Shown piece after piece: positions 27,521-37,021 of a DNA stretch of 64,000 nucleotides. The position numbers and the translations under genes were made by a program. The stretch is from Sphingomonadaceae bacterium 3R27E2-A (GTDB lineage: Bacteria; Pseudomonadota; Alphaproteobacteria; Sphingomonadales; Sphingomonadaceae), in NCBI GenBank assembly GCA_005503165.1, contig SCNT01000011.1, positions 56,527 through 120,526 of the forward strand, read 5' to 3'. How positions within the stretch are numbered: position 1 is the first letter of the stretch; the number at the start of each line of letters is the position of its first letter. Below the pieces are notes generated by a model. The model was not told the origin of the DNA. It worked only from the letters and a program-made list of their open reading frames with translations, and searched no databases.

Positions 27521-28984
27521 TCAGCCGATGCGGGCGGGCATCGCGCCGCGCCAGCCGCCCCGGCGATAGACGATCCAGGCCATCGCCAGCGACGCCAGCG
27601 ACGACAACGGGAAGCTCCACCACAATATATCGCTGCCGATTGCGGGGTAACCGAACCAATAGATGCCGAGGCGGATCGGGAACATCGACAGGAAGAGGAT
27701 CAGCAGCGGCGGCACGACCGATCCGTTGGCGCGCAAGGTGCTGATCAGCACGATCGTCGTGCCGAAGGGCAGGAAGGTCCAGGTCGCGATCAGCTGGATG
27801 TTGCGCGCGACCTCGATCGCCGGGCTGCCGCTGCCGAGGAAAAGCGCGAGCGCCGCGCGGTCGAAGAGCAGCAGCAGGACGATCAGCACCCCGGTCATGC
27901 CGAGGTTGATCGCGATCCCGCTATTAGTGACCGACGAAACCCGGTCCCAGCGGTTCGCGCCGATATTCTGCGCCGCCATCGAGCTCACCGCGGCACCGAC
28001 CGCGAGCGCGGGCATCTGGATATAATTCCATAGCTGCAGCGTTGCGCCATAGGCCGCCGAGGTGACCAGCCCCTCGCGGTTGACCAGCCCGACCATCACG
28101 AGCCCCGCGCCCGAGATCACGAGCATCTGCGCCCCCATCGGCAGCCCGCGCCCGACGATGAAGCGTAGCTCCGACCATTTGGGATAGAGGTAGGACAACT
28201 CGCGCCCGTGCAGCCGCAGCACATGGTTCCTGGCATAGAACCAGCCGATCATGCCCGCGAGGCTAATCGTGCCGGCGAGCGCGGTCGCGAGCGCGCTGCC
28301 CGCGATGCCGAGGCGCGGGAGGGGGCCTAGCCCCAGGATCAGCACGGGGTTGAAGGCGATGTCGAGCACGACCGCGAGGATCATGAAGCGCAGCGGGGTC
28401 ACCGCATCGCCCGCACCGCGCGACGCCATCATCAACGTGACACTGAGCATGCTCGCGGGCACAGCGAGGAAGGTGACGCGGAGGTAATCATGCGCGAGCG
28501 CAAAGGCCTCGGGCGGGGTTTTCAAGAGGCGGAGGATCGCGTCGGAGGCGAACCAGCCGACGATCGCGATCACCACCGAGAAAATCAGCGCGAGCCCGAT
28601 CACGCCGCCGGTGGCGCGGCGCGCGGCGTCGATGTCGCCGCGGCCCATCGACTGGCCGATCAGCACGGTCGCGGCCATGCCGAAGCCGAAAAAGGCACCG
28701 AACATCAGGAACATAATGATGTTGGCATTGGCGGTCGCGGCGAGCGCGCCTTCGCCGAGGAATTGGCCGACCCAGATCGAATTCACCGACCCCGACAAAG
28801 TCTGCAGGATGTTCGACGCGAGCGTCGGCAGCGCGAAGAGGATCAAGGTCCTGGCGATCGGACCCTGCGTCAGATCCATCCGTCCGCCGCCGCGTGCGGT
28901 CTGGCGCGGCGGGACCGGGCTCGCGGCCGGATCCGCCGCCGCCGCGACGGGCGTCGGCGTGACGGGGCCTTCGCTGTCGGTCAC
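27521..28984 (-). CDS. MATE family efflux transporter
   Basis: A 487-residue exporter of the multidrug and toxic compound extrusion family with twelve hydrophobic segments. Typical blocks are IARTLILFALPTLASNILQTLSGSVNSIWVGQFLGEGALAA at the first helix pair, GFGMAATVLIGQSMGRGD, and WNYIQMPALAVGAAVSSMAAQNIGAN in the second half. Members swap drugs or metabolites for sodium or protons. The GTG at 28984 is chosen; the GGGGAGGA before it comes from the adjacent palindromic repeat. The first 45 residues are Pro/Ala-rich and not conserved, so an internal ATG (MDLTQGPIARTLI) remains possible. Confidence 0.9.
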   Translation of the reverse strand: MTDSEGPVTPTPVAAAADPAASPVPPRQTARGGGRMDLTQGPIARTLILFALPTLASNILQTLSGSVNSIWVGQFLGEGALAATANANIIMFLMFGAFFGFGMAATVLIGQSMGRGDIDAARRATGGVIGLALIFSVVIAIVGWFASDAILRLLKTPPEAFALAHDYLRVTFLAVPASMLSVTLMMASRGAGDAVTPLRFMILAVVLDIAFNPVLILGLGPLPRLGIAGSALATALAGTISLAGMIGWFYARNHVLRLHGRELSYLYPKWSELRFIVGRGLPMGAQMLVISGAGLVMVGLVNREGLVTSAAYGATLQLWNYIQMPALAVGAAVSSMAAQNIGANRWDRVSSVTNSGIAINLGMTGVLIVLLLLFDRAALALFLGSGSPAIEVARNIQLIATWTFLPFGTTIVLISTLRANGSVVPPLLILFLSMFPIRLGIYWFGYPAIGSDILWWSFPLSSLASLAMAWIVYRRGGWRGAMPARIG

Positions 28985-28990
28985 CAACGA

Positions 28991-29124
28991 TCCTCCCCGC
29001 TCGCGGGGAGGGGGACCGCGCAAAGCGCGGTGGAAGGGGCTCGCGTGTTAACGCGGCGTCGCGCAAGGACGCCAGCCCCCTCCGTCAGCCGTTCCGGCTG
29101 CCACCTCCCCGCAAGCGGGGAGGA
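28991..29124. repeat. Palindromic repeat, family B
   Basis: Outer arms TCCTCCCCGCTCGCGGGGAG and CTCCCCGCAAGCGGGGAGGA are each self-complementary and also pair with each other. Inner arms include CCGCGCAAAGCGCGGTGGAA and CCCCCTCCGTCAGCC with GTTCCGGCTGCCACC. It differs in sequence from family A but shares the GGGGAGGGGGA block. It lies between valS and the MATE gene, and its left arm ends just upstream of the MATE start. Confidence 0.85.
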
Positions 29125-29138
29125 ATTTGCGTTATCGC

Positions 29139-31820
29139 TCACCCCAGCCTTGCCAGCGCGGCGGTCAGGCGGTCGGCCTCGGCTTCCTTCGCAGCATGGT
29201 CGGCGCGCGCCTTTTCGACCGCTTCGGGCTTGGCGCGCTCGACGAACGAGGGGTTGTTCAGGCGTCCGGCAAGGCCATCGCGTTCCTTGACCGCGGTGGC
29301 GAGCGCTTTCGTCAGGCGGTCGCGCTCGGCGGCGATGTCGATCACGCCTTCGAGCGGTACGGTGATCGTCTCGCCCTCGACGACGAGCTGCGCCGACGCG
29401 CCCGCCGGGGCGGGGTCGAAGCTGATGCTCTCGAGCCGCGCGAGGCGGTCGAGCTGCGCCGCGAGCTTGTCGGTGCGGGTCTTCAGCGACGCCGGGAAAT
29501 GCGCGGTCAGCCGCGCGCCCGGCGGCAGGCCGAGCTCGGCCTTGGCGGTGCGCAACTCGCTGACCAGCTTGATCAGCCAGTCGATATCGGCGCTGGCGTC
29601 GGCATCGCGCGCCGCGTTCGGCGCCGGCCATTTCGCGGTGATCAGCGGATAACCGGCGCGATTGCCGAGTCCCGTCCACAGCTCTTCGGTGATGAAGGGC
29701 ATGAAGGGGTGGAGCATGACGAGAATCTGGTCGAGCACCCAGCCTGCGACCGCCCTGGTCTCCTCGTCGATGCTGCCCTTGATCAGCTCCAGATACCAGT
29801 CGCAGAAGCGATCCCACGCAAAGCTGTAGATCGCGTTCGCGGCCTCGTCGAAGCGGTAGGCGGCGAAGGCAGTCTCCATCGCGGTGACGGTCGCGGCGAC
29901 CTCGCCGATGATCCAGCGGTTGACCGGCAGCGTCGCGGCGGGCGCCTCGAAGCTGGTCGATGCCGAAATGCCATTGGCTTCGCAGAAGCGCGCGGCGTTC
30001 CACAGCTTAGTCGCAAAGTTGCGGTATCCCGCGAGGCGCGCGTCATCCATCTTGATGTCGCGGCCCTGGCTTTCCATTGCCGCCATGAAGAAGCGCAGTG
30101 CGTCGGCGCCAAATTGGTCGATCAGCCCGAGCGGGTCGACGACATTGCCCTTCGACTTCGACATCTTCGCGCCGTCGGGCGCGCGGACGAGGCCGTGGAG
30201 GTAGAGCGTCTTCCACGGAACATCGCCCATGAACTCCATCCCCTGCATCGCCATGCGCGCATCCCAGAAAAAGAGGATGTCGAAGCCCGAGATGAGAACG
30301 TCGTTGGGGTAGTGGCGCTTCAGCAGATCCGTGTTTTCAGGCCAGCCGAGCGTAGCGAAGGGCCACAGCGCGGAGGAGAACCAGGTGTCGAGGACGTCCT
30401 CGTCGCGGGTGAGGGCGACGCCCGCACCGGCCTCTTCCTGCGCTTGCTCTTCTGTCTCGGCGACGAAGATGCTGCCGTCGTCGGCGTACCAAGCCGGAAT
30501 CCGGTGCCCCCACCAAAGCTGGCGTGACACGCACCAGGGCTGGATATTCTCCATCCAGTTGAAGAAGGTCTTTTCCCACGTCTTGGGGACGATGTTGATC
30601 CGCCCGTCGCGCACCGCCGCCATCGGCGGCTGCGCCAGCGTCTCGGCGTCGACATACCATTGGTCGGTCAGCCACGGCTCGATCACCACGCCGCCGCGGT
30701 CGCCGAAGGGCGTCTGGATCGTGCGCGGCTCGGCGTCGTGCTCGCCGCCGTCCTTGTCGGTGTGCGGAATGAGGAAGCCCGCTTCCTTCATCCGCGCCAC
30801 GACCAGCTCGCGCGCGCCATCCTTGCCGTCGCGTTTGAAGCGGTGGAGGCCGAGATATTCTTGCGGAATCAGCCCATCGGCGGTCTGGATCACGTTCGCA
30901 TCGCCGTCGAGCATGTTGAGCATCTCGCCGGGCTTGAACCCCGCACGCTTGCCGACGTCGAAGTCGTTGAAATCATGCCCCGGGGTGATCTTCACCGCGC
31001 CCGACCCCAGTTCGGGATCGGCATGTTCGTCGGCGACGATCTTGAAACGGCGCCCGGTGATCGGCTGGAGGATGTCCTTGCCGATCACGCTCTTGTAGCG
31101 CGCATCGTCCGGATGCACCGCGACCGCCATGTCGGCGAGCATCGTCTCGGGGCGCGTCGTCGCGACCTCGATATAATCGCGCCCGTCGTCGAGCGTCACG
31201 CCGTCGGCGAGCGGATATTTGAAGTGCCAGAAACCGCCCTGCACCTCGTGCGTCTCGACCTCGAGGTCCGAGATCGCGGTCTTGAGCTTCGGGTCCCAGT
31301 TCACGAGGCGCTTGTCGCGGTAAATGAGACCCTTCTTGTGCAGGTCGACGAACACCTTGACCACCGCCCGCGTGAAATGCGGGTCCATCGTGAACTGCTC
31401 GCGCGACCAGTCCATCGAGCAGCCGAGGCGGCGGAGCTGACCGGTGATCTGCCCGCCGCTTTCCGCCTTCCACTGCCACACTTTTTCGACGAATTCGTCG
31501 CGCGTATAGTTGGTGCGCTTGTCCTGCCGCTCCTCCAGCTGGCGCTCGACGACCATTTGCGTCGCGATGCCGGCATGGTCCATCCCGACGACCCACAAGG
31601 CATCCTTGCCGCGCAGCCGCTCGTATCGGATCAGCACGTCCTGTAATGTATTGTCGAGCGCATGGCCGATGTGCAGCGCGCCGGTGACGTTCGGCGGAGG
31701 GTTGACGATCGTGAAGGGTTCGGCGTCGGGGCGCGCGGGGCGAAACAGCCCGCGGCTTTCCCACTCGTGGGCCCATTTCGCCTCGATGGCGGCGGGATCG
31801 AAGGTTTTTTCCATCGGCAT
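29139..31820 (-). CDS. valS: Valyl-tRNA synthetase
   Basis: Charges tRNA-Val. The 893-residue class I synthetase has the HIGH motif at residues 50-53 ([15 protein letters not shown]), the large CP1 editing domain ([20 protein letters not shown]), KMSKS at about residue 550 ([16 protein letters not shown]), the anticodon-binding helical domain, and the C-terminal coiled-coil arm ([20 protein letters not shown]...[17 protein letters not shown]). Two in-frame ATGs two codons apart (MPMEKT) are both possible starts. It ends just beside repeat B, followed by the MATE gene. Confidence 0.97.
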   Translation of the reverse strand: MPMEKTFDPAAIEAKWAHEWESRGLFRPARPDAEPFTIVNPPPNVTGALHIGHALDNTLQDVLIRYERLRGKDALWVVGMDHAGIATQMVVERQLEERQDKRTNYTRDEFVEKVWQWKAESGGQITGQLRRLGCSMDWSREQFTMDPHFTRAVVKVFVDLHKKGLIYRDKRLVNWDPKLKTAISDLEVETHEVQGGFWHFKYPLADGVTLDDGRDYIEVATTRPETMLADMAVAVHPDDARYKSVIGKDILQPITGRRFKIVADEHADPELGSGAVKITPGHDFNDFDVGKRAGFKPGEMLNMLDGDANVIQTADGLIPQEYLGLHRFKRDGKDGARELVVARMKEAGFLIPHTDKDGGEHDAEPRTIQTPFGDRGGVVIEPWLTDQWYVDAETLAQPPMAAVRDGRINIVPKTWEKTFFNWMENIQPWCVSRQLWWGHRIPAWYADDGSIFVAETEEQAQEEAGAGVALTRDEDVLDTWFSSALWPFATLGWPENTDLLKRHYPNDVLISGFDILFFWDARMAMQGMEFMGDVPWKTLYLHGLVRAPDGAKMSKSKGNVVDPLGLIDQFGADALRFFMAAMESQGRDIKMDDARLAGYRNFATKLWNAARFCEANGISASTSFEAPAATLPVNRWIIGEVAATVTAMETAFAAYRFDEAANAIYSFAWDRFCDWYLELIKGSIDEETRAVAGWVLDQILVMLHPFMPFITEELWTGLGNRAGYPLITAKWPAPNAARDADASADIDWLIKLVSELRTAKAELGLPPGARLTAHFPASLKTRTDKLAAQLDRLARLESISFDPAPAGASAQLVVEGETITVPLEGVIDIAAERDRLTKALATAVKERDGLAGRLNNPSFVERAKPEAVEKARADHAAKEAEADRLTAALARLG

Positions 31821-31903
31821 AGCCGCGCGCCTTTGCCAGCCGGGGCGCCGGGCGGCAAGGGGGCAATGGCGCGGCTCGGATATCCGCCGACCGTTGCAGG
31901 TGT

Positions 31904-31983
31904 TCCCCGGCGAAAGCCGGGGCCCAGATGGTCCATGCAAGGTGTGCGTTCCAACGCTTTGGGCCCCGGCTTTCGCCGGGGGA
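31904..31983. repeat. Palindromic repeat, family D
   Basis: TCCCCGGCGAAAGCCGGGGC and GCCCCGGCTTTCGCCGGGGG form a perfect inverted repeat of about 22 bases per arm around a 33-base centre. Each arm is itself a short hairpin. It lies between the S9 peptidase stop codon and the valS start. Confidence 0.88.
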
Positions 31984-31994
31984 CAGCGGTCGGA

Positions 31995-34064
31995 CTATTT
32001 CTTCAGATGCCTGCCCATCCAGCTGAACACCGTCCGATACCATTGCACGCTGTTCTGGCCCTTCAGGATCCAGTGGTTCTCGTCGGGGAACACCAGCAAT
32101 TCGCCTTCGACGCCCTGCCGCTGGAGCGCGTTATACGCCGCGAGGCTCTGGCTGTAGGGGATGCGGAAATCCTTTTCGCCGTGGATGACCAAGGTCGGCG
32201 TCTTCCATTTGGTGACATGGTTGACCGGGTTCCACTTCTCGGCGTCGGTCCGCTGCCACCAGGGACCGCTATGGTCCCATTCGTCGAACCATAGTTCCTC
32301 GGTCTCGAACGCCATCGCGCGCAGGTCGAAGACGCCGGCATGGGTGACGAGGCATTTGAAGCCGTCGGGCCACTGGCCCGCAATCCAGTTCATCATATAG
32401 CCGCCGTACGAGCCGCCGAGCGCGCAGGCGTTGGCGGTATCGACGTTGGTATCGATCGCGCCCGCGGCGGCGAGGCCGAGCTTCAGATCCTCGAGCGACT
32501 TGCCGCCCCAGTCCTTGTTGATGCTGTCGGTGAAGGCCTGACCATAGCCCGTCGAGCCGTGGAAATCGATCGTCACCGCGGCATAGCCCGGCGCCGAGAA
32601 GAGCCGGGGGTTCCAGCGCGTCGACCAGCTGTTGCCGAAGCTCGACTGCGGCCCGCCATGGACGAGGAAGGACACCGGGATCTTGCCCTTGGTATCGGCG
32701 GTCTTGACGATCTGGCCCCAGACGGTGTCGCCGTTCGCGCCCTTGAAGCTGAAGCGTTTGGCGTCGACGGGGTCGATTTCGGCCATCTGGTCGCGGTTGA
32801 CGTCGGTCAGGCGCGTCACCTTGCCCTTGGCATCGCGCGTCCAGAGGTCGGTCGGCACCGCAACGCTGTTGCGCGAATAGAGCAAAGCGCCGCCGGGGAG
32901 CACGGTCACGTCGCCGATATTGCCTTCATATTCTTCGGTCGTGGCCTTTAGCTTGTCGACCTTGCCGCTCTTGGCGTCGACCCTGAACACCGGATGGTCG
33001 AGCACATCCTGCGCGGTGACGTAGAGCGACTTGCCGTCGGCCGCCCAGGCGATCGATCCGACCGAACGATCCCACGCATCGGTCAATTTGCGCGTCTCGC
33101 CGGTCGCGAGTTCACGCAGCATCAGCACCTGCCGGTCGGCCTCGTAGCCCGGACGCGACATCGCCGCATAGGCGAGCCATTTGCCGTCGGGCGAGGGGGC
33201 GGGGAGGGTGTCGGTCGCCTGATTGTCCGCGGTGAGGTTGACCGGCATCATCCGGCTGTCGACCAGCCAGCTGTAGATGTCGAAGTTGGTCGAGGTCGGC
33301 TCGTCCTTGTCGGCCTTGCGCAGCGTGAAAAAGATCGTGCGGCTATCGGCGCCCCACGCCAGCTCCTCGCCGCCGCCGAAGGGCTTCGACGGGCTGTCGC
33401 CGCTGAGGCCCGCGTCGACCGGGCGCGCCGCCGTCGCCTTGCCGCCCGCGAGGCTGAAGACGAAGGGGCGGCTGTAGGTGCCGGGGGTCTCCCAGCTGTC
33501 CCAGTGCCGCACGAAGCCGCTCCCGTCCTTGTAGAGGCGGCCGGTGCCGGGGCCGGGCAGCTCGCCCTTGTCCTTCGCTTCGCAGCCGAAATCGGTGCAT
33601 TCGCGCGGCACGTCGCCCCAGGCGAGCAGCTTGCCGCCATCGGGCGAAATCTTGAATCCCGACACGTCAGCCTTGGTGTCGGTGACCTGCGTCGCGGCAG
33701 CGCCGGCGGCCTTGGGATCGATACGCCACACCTGGCTCTTGCCCGAGGCGTTCGAGAGGAAATAGAGGCTGCCGTCGGGGTGGAAGGCGGCCGCGGTCTC
33801 GTTCTTGTCCGCGGTGTCGGCGACGCGCATCGGGGCCGCATCTTTGGCTTTGCGGTCGACGAGCCACAGCCCTGTCGAGCGCTTGTAGGTATCCGGCGCG
33901 GTCTCAGTGAGCTGATAGGCGACCCAGCGCCCGTCGGGCGACGCGGCCGGCGCGGCGACGCGCTTCAGCGTCGCGAGATCGACCTCGGTCATCGGCCGCG
34001 CATCGGCTGGAACGGAAAGGGCGGCGGCGAGCGCGAAGGCGCTGGGGATGAGTAAGTTACGCAT
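31995..34064 (-). CDS. S9 family (prolyl oligopeptidase-type) exported peptidase
   Basis: A 689-residue serine peptidase. A signal peptide (MRNLLIPSAFALAAALSVPADA) precedes a WD40-like beta-propeller (for example VAAPAASPDGRWVAYQLTET, LPAPSPDGKWLAYAAM). The C-terminal alpha/beta-hydrolase domain has nucleophile Ser in GGSYGGYMMNW at about residue 549, Asp in HGEKDFRIP and His in PDENHWI. The fold and motifs fit acylaminoacyl- or dipeptidyl-peptidases. It probably degrades peptides in the periplasm. The length is typical. Confidence 0.92.
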   Translation of the reverse strand: MRNLLIPSAFALAAALSVPADARPMTEVDLATLKRVAAPAASPDGRWVAYQLTETAPDTYKRSTGLWLVDRKAKDAAPMRVADTADKNETAAAFHPDGSLYFLSNASGKSQVWRIDPKAAGAAATQVTDTKADVSGFKISPDGGKLLAWGDVPRECTDFGCEAKDKGELPGPGTGRLYKDGSGFVRHWDSWETPGTYSRPFVFSLAGGKATAARPVDAGLSGDSPSKPFGGGEELAWGADSRTIFFTLRKADKDEPTSTNFDIYSWLVDSRMMPVNLTADNQATDTLPAPSPDGKWLAYAAMSRPGYEADRQVLMLRELATGETRKLTDAWDRSVGSIAWAADGKSLYVTAQDVLDHPVFRVDAKSGKVDKLKATTEEYEGNIGDVTVLPGGALLYSRNSVAVPTDLWTRDAKGKVTRLTDVNRDQMAEIDPVDAKRFSFKGANGDTVWGQIVKTADTKGKIPVSFLVHGGPQSSFGNSWSTRWNPRLFSAPGYAAVTIDFHGSTGYGQAFTDSINKDWGGKSLEDLKLGLAAAGAIDTNVDTANACALGGSYGGYMMNWIAGQWPDGFKCLVTHAGVFDLRAMAFETEELWFDEWDHSGPWWQRTDAEKWNPVNHVTKWKTPTLVIHGEKDFRIPYSQSLAAYNALQRQGVEGELLVFPDENHWILKGQNSVQWYRTVFSWMGRHLKK

Positions 34065-34200
34065 GCAACGGCTTTAGCGGAGCCGCGGGCGGGTTCAAGG
34101 AGGAACGGGCGGGGAAAGAAGCGCTGGCGGCCGGAAAATCAAACCTCTCTGGCCAATCGCGCAGCTTCGCGGCATCGGCGCGCGTCCGGAGGAGAAGCTT

Positions 34201-34890
34201 GTGACGCAATCGGGGCCAAATCGCCTGTTCATTCCCATGCTCGCCGGCGCCAGCCTGCGCGACCGGATGATCGGCAGCGCAGGCGCCCTGCTCGGCATCG
34301 GCCTCGCCGGGCTGGTCTGCGGCGCCTTGTTCCCCGCGTCGATGCCCTGGCTGATCGCGCCGATGGGGGCGTCGGCGGTGCTGCTCTTCGCGGTGCCGGC
34401 GAGTCCGCTCGCGCAGCCCTGGTCGATCTTCGGCGGCAACAGCGTCGCGGCGATCGCCGGCATTCTCGTCGCCAACGCCGTCTCGGCCCCCGCGCTCGCC
34501 GCGGCGCTCGCGGTGGCGACCGCGATCCTTGTGATGTCGCTGCTGCGTTGCCTCCACCCGCCGGGGGGCGCGGTGGCGCTCAGCGCGGTGCTCGGCTGGT
34601 CGACGATCGGCGGGCATGTCATCGATTTTTTCGTGCCGGTGCTGATCAACTCGGCGTTGCTGGCCGGGATCGGCGTGTTCTTCCATCGCTTCTCGGGGCA
34701 CAGCTACCCGCACCGCGCGCGTCCGGTCGAGGCCAGGCCGCCGGTGCCGGCAGCGGTCGGGGTGCAGATGGCGGACATCGATGCGGCGCTCGCGGATCTC
34801 GGCGAGACCTTCGATATCAGCCGCCAGGATCTGGCACTGCTGCTCGAACGCGCCGAGGTGCATGCGATGGCGCGGGTCGGGAAGGGCTAG
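34201..34890 (+). CDS. HPP family membrane protein
   Basis: A 229-residue integral membrane protein. The family motif is LHPPGGAVALSAVLG near residue 120, set among four to five hydrophobic helices (for example AGALLGIGLAGLVCGALF, MPWLIAPMGASAVLLFAVPASPLAQPW). The HPP family includes plant plastid nitrite transporters; the bacterial function is poorly known. A short soluble tail (VQMADIDAALADLGETFDISRQDLALLLERAE) replaces the CBS domains often fused to HPP proteins. The GTG start is preceded by GGAGGAGAAG. Confidence 0.88.
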   Translation: MTQSGPNRLFIPMLAGASLRDRMIGSAGALLGIGLAGLVCGALFPASMPWLIAPMGASAVLLFAVPASPLAQPWSIFGGNSVAAIAGILVANAVSAPALAAALAVATAILVMSLLRCLHPPGGAVALSAVLGWSTIGGHVIDFFVPVLINSALLAGIGVFFHRFSGHSYPHRARPVEARPPVPAAVGVQMADIDAALADLGETFDISRQDLALLLERAEVHAMARVGKG

Positions 34891-34948
34891 GGCGCGCGGT
34901 TTCGAACGGTGAGCGCTTCGGGGGAGGGTTCGAAAACTCCCCTAGTCT

Positions 34949-35028
34949 CCGTTTGTGTCGAGCGAAGTCGAGACACCCCGAAGACAAGCGCTTCCCAAAC
35001 GTGTCTCGACTTCGCTCGACACAAACGG
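34949..35028. repeat. Palindromic repeat, family C, copy 3
   Basis: CCGTTTGTGTCGAGCGAAGT and ACTTCGCTCGACACAAACGG are perfect inverse partners, continuing into CGAGACAC and GTGTCTCG. It lies between the convergent ends of the HPP gene and the next gene and can act as a two-way terminator. Confidence 0.9.
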
Positions 35029-35078
35029 GATTTATGGAGCTGTTTGTTCCTTCGGCGCGGCGTTCATCACGGACAGCT

Positions 35079-35738
35079 CTATTCCGCCTTGTCGCACCCC
35101 TTGCGGTTCTTCGCCATCGCCTCGGCCTTGCGCCACGCGCTGCGGAACAGCCGGTCGCGCTCGGCTTTTGCACCGATATCGTAGCGCGCCTGTGCCACCG
35201 GACGGCCCACCGCGTCCTGCAGCGACAGCGTCACGATGCCGCCCGCTTCGAACAACGCATAAGGATCGCCGTCCCAGTCGGTGTCGTCGATCTCGGCTGC
35301 GGCGTAGCGGTACGGGCTGCCGCCGGCTCGCTGTTCGACCCCGAAGGGTTCGAGTTCGGCCGTCCAGCTGGCGCCGCCGTCCATCAGCACAAGCAGCGTG
35401 AGGTTGCGGAGCGCGCCGACCGGCCCGCCGGTGCTCGACACATCGCCGATTGCGCGGGTCAGCTCGCCGATCGCCCCAGCCTCGGCATCTTCATAGAAGA
35501 GGCTGAGCCCTGGCTTGTCGAGGTCGCGATATTGGGGCTTGCTCGCGTCGAGCATCGGCGGCGTCCAGCTGGTCGAGCGCGACCAGATTTCGCCGTCGCT
35601 GCCGACCTCGGCGATCACATCGACATGCGCGCCGCGGCTGCCCTTGGCGACAGCATTGCACACCCAGTCGCCGTCATATTGCGCCGTCGCGGGCGCCGGG
35701 GCCGTGAGAAGCGCCGCAGCGGCCAGCGCGCGGATCAT
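35079..35738 (-). CDS. Exported hypothetical protein
   Basis: A 219-residue protein with a signal peptide (MIRALAAAALLTAPAPATAQ) and a mainly beta-sheet body (YDGDWVCNAVAKGSRGAHVDVIAEVG..., GGASWTAELEPFGVEQRAGG, GIVTLSLQDAVGRPVAQARYDI). A basic C-terminal helix follows (ERDRLFRSAWRKAEAMAKNRKGC). Two cysteines, one near each end, could pair. No family is recognised. Its start codon overlaps the stop of the upstream amidohydrolase gene by four bases, so it is translated from the same transcript and may work with that enzyme. Confidence 0.75.
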   Translation of the reverse strand: MIRALAAAALLTAPAPATAQYDGDWVCNAVAKGSRGAHVDVIAEVGSDGEIWSRSTSWTPPMLDASKPQYRDLDKPGLSLFYEDAEAGAIGELTRAIGDVSSTGGPVGALRNLTLLVLMDGGASWTAELEPFGVEQRAGGSPYRYAAAEIDDTDWDGDPYALFEAGGIVTLSLQDAVGRPVAQARYDIGAKAERDRLFRSAWRKAEAMAKNRKGCDKAE

Positions 35739-37021
35739 CGCACCAGCGCTCCGCCCTTCATCACATGGTCGACCTTTTCGAGGGCGCTGATGTCGGCGAG
35801 CGGGTCGGCCTTCACCGCGATGATGTCGGCATAGCGGCCGGGCTCGATCGCACCCACGTCGCCCCGGCCCATTTCTTCCGCGGCGCAGCCCGTCGCCGAC
35901 CGGATCGCCTGCATCGGCGTCATGCCGTACTTCACCATGTAGCGGAACTGCCGCGCATTGAGCCCGTGCGGATAGACGCCGGCGTCGGTAGCGTAGCCGA
36001 TGTTCACCCCCAGCTCGACCGCGCGCTTGAACGCCGCGCGCTGCGCGTCGGTGGTCTCGCGGTTCTTGCGCAGATATTCCTCGGGCCATCCCTCCTTGGT
36101 GCCGATATCCTCGATATAGTCGCCGTTGTAGATATCCATCGCGAGCCAGGTGCCGTGTTTCTTGGCAAGCTGGAGCGTCGTTTCGTCGGCGAGGCTCGCG
36201 TGCTCGATGCTGTCTACCCCCGCGAGAATCGCATTCCGAATTCCGATCGCACCATGCGCATGCGCGGTGACCTTCTTTCCGCGGGCATGCGCGACCTTGA
36301 CGATCGCGGCGAGCTGCTCGGGCGTCAGTTCGGGCGCCCCCGGCTCGGTGCCGATCGCGAGCACCGCGCCGGTGGCGATCGTCTTGATGAAATCGGCGCC
36401 ATGATCGAGCAGATAAGCGGTCTTGGCGGCGGCTTCGTCGGGCGTCGCCGCGACGCCGAGCCGCATGTCGGCCGGCAATTCCTCGTTCGGAACGACGCCG
36501 TTGAGTTCGCCGCCACCCTTCGGAATGGTGAGGTAGGCACCCGCGACCCACATGCGTGGGCCGTGCACGTCGCCGCGGTCGATCGCGTTGCGCAGCGTGA
36601 CGTCGGTCAGCCCGCGATAGGTGCCGACGTCGCGCACGCTGGTGAAACCCGTTTCGAGGGTCACCCGCGCATTGCGCGCGCCGACGAGCGCGGTCTCGGC
36701 GGGCGAAGCCTTCATCGGTGCGGCGAGGTCGGCGCTCTGGCCGAGGTCGGCGAGATGCGTGTGGAGGTCGATCAGCCCGGGCAGCACGGTATAGCCCGAC
36801 CAGTCGACGATGCGCGCGCCGTCGGGCGCCTTGCCGCACGGGCCGACCGCCTTGATATGCTCATCGGCGACGGTGATGCACTGGCCGGTGCGCACGTCGT
36901 TCGACACGCCGTCGATCAGCCGCCCCGCCTCGATATAGAGCGTTTCGGCCGCGGCCGGTGTCGTCGCCAAAAAACTCGCCGCGAGCGCGGCGATCAGATG
37001 TCGGCGTCGAAGGTGTTGCAC
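35735..37021 (-). CDS. Exported amidohydrolase (imidazolonepropionase/prolidase-like)
   Basis: A 428-residue metal-dependent hydrolase. A signal peptide (LIAALAASFLATTPAAA) leads into ETLYIEAGRLIDGVSNDVRTG and the metal site DLHTHLADLG. Later come GADFIKTIATGA (carboxylated-Lys region), VTAHAHG, DSIEHAS and YATDAGVYPHG. The C-terminus shows the composite-domain return AIEPGRYADIIAVKADPLADI. Related enzymes cleave Xaa-Pro dipeptides or cyclic amides. No ATG suits; a GTG at 37021 gives MQHLRRRHLIAALA with GGAGA upstream. That start overlaps the end of the upstream zinc peptidase gene by 28 bases, which suggests coupling. Confidence 0.88.
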   Translation of the reverse strand: MQHLRRRHLIAALAASFLATTPAAAETLYIEAGRLIDGVSNDVRTGQCITVADEHIKAVGPCGKAPDGARIVDWSGYTVLPGLIDLHTHLADLGQSADLAAPMKASPAETALVGARNARVTLETGFTSVRDVGTYRGLTDVTLRNAIDRGDVHGPRMWVAGAYLTIPKGGGELNGVVPNEELPADMRLGVAATPDEAAAKTAYLLDHGADFIKTIATGAVLAIGTEPGAPELTPEQLAAIVKVAHARGKKVTAHAHGAIGIRNAILAGVDSIEHASLADETTLQLAKKHGTWLAMDIYNGDYIEDIGTKEGWPEEYLRKNRETTDAQRAAFKRAVELGVNIGYATDAGVYPHGLNARQFRYMVKYGMTPMQAIRSATGCAAEEMGRGDVGAIEPGRYADIIAVKADPLADISALEKVDHVMKGGALVR

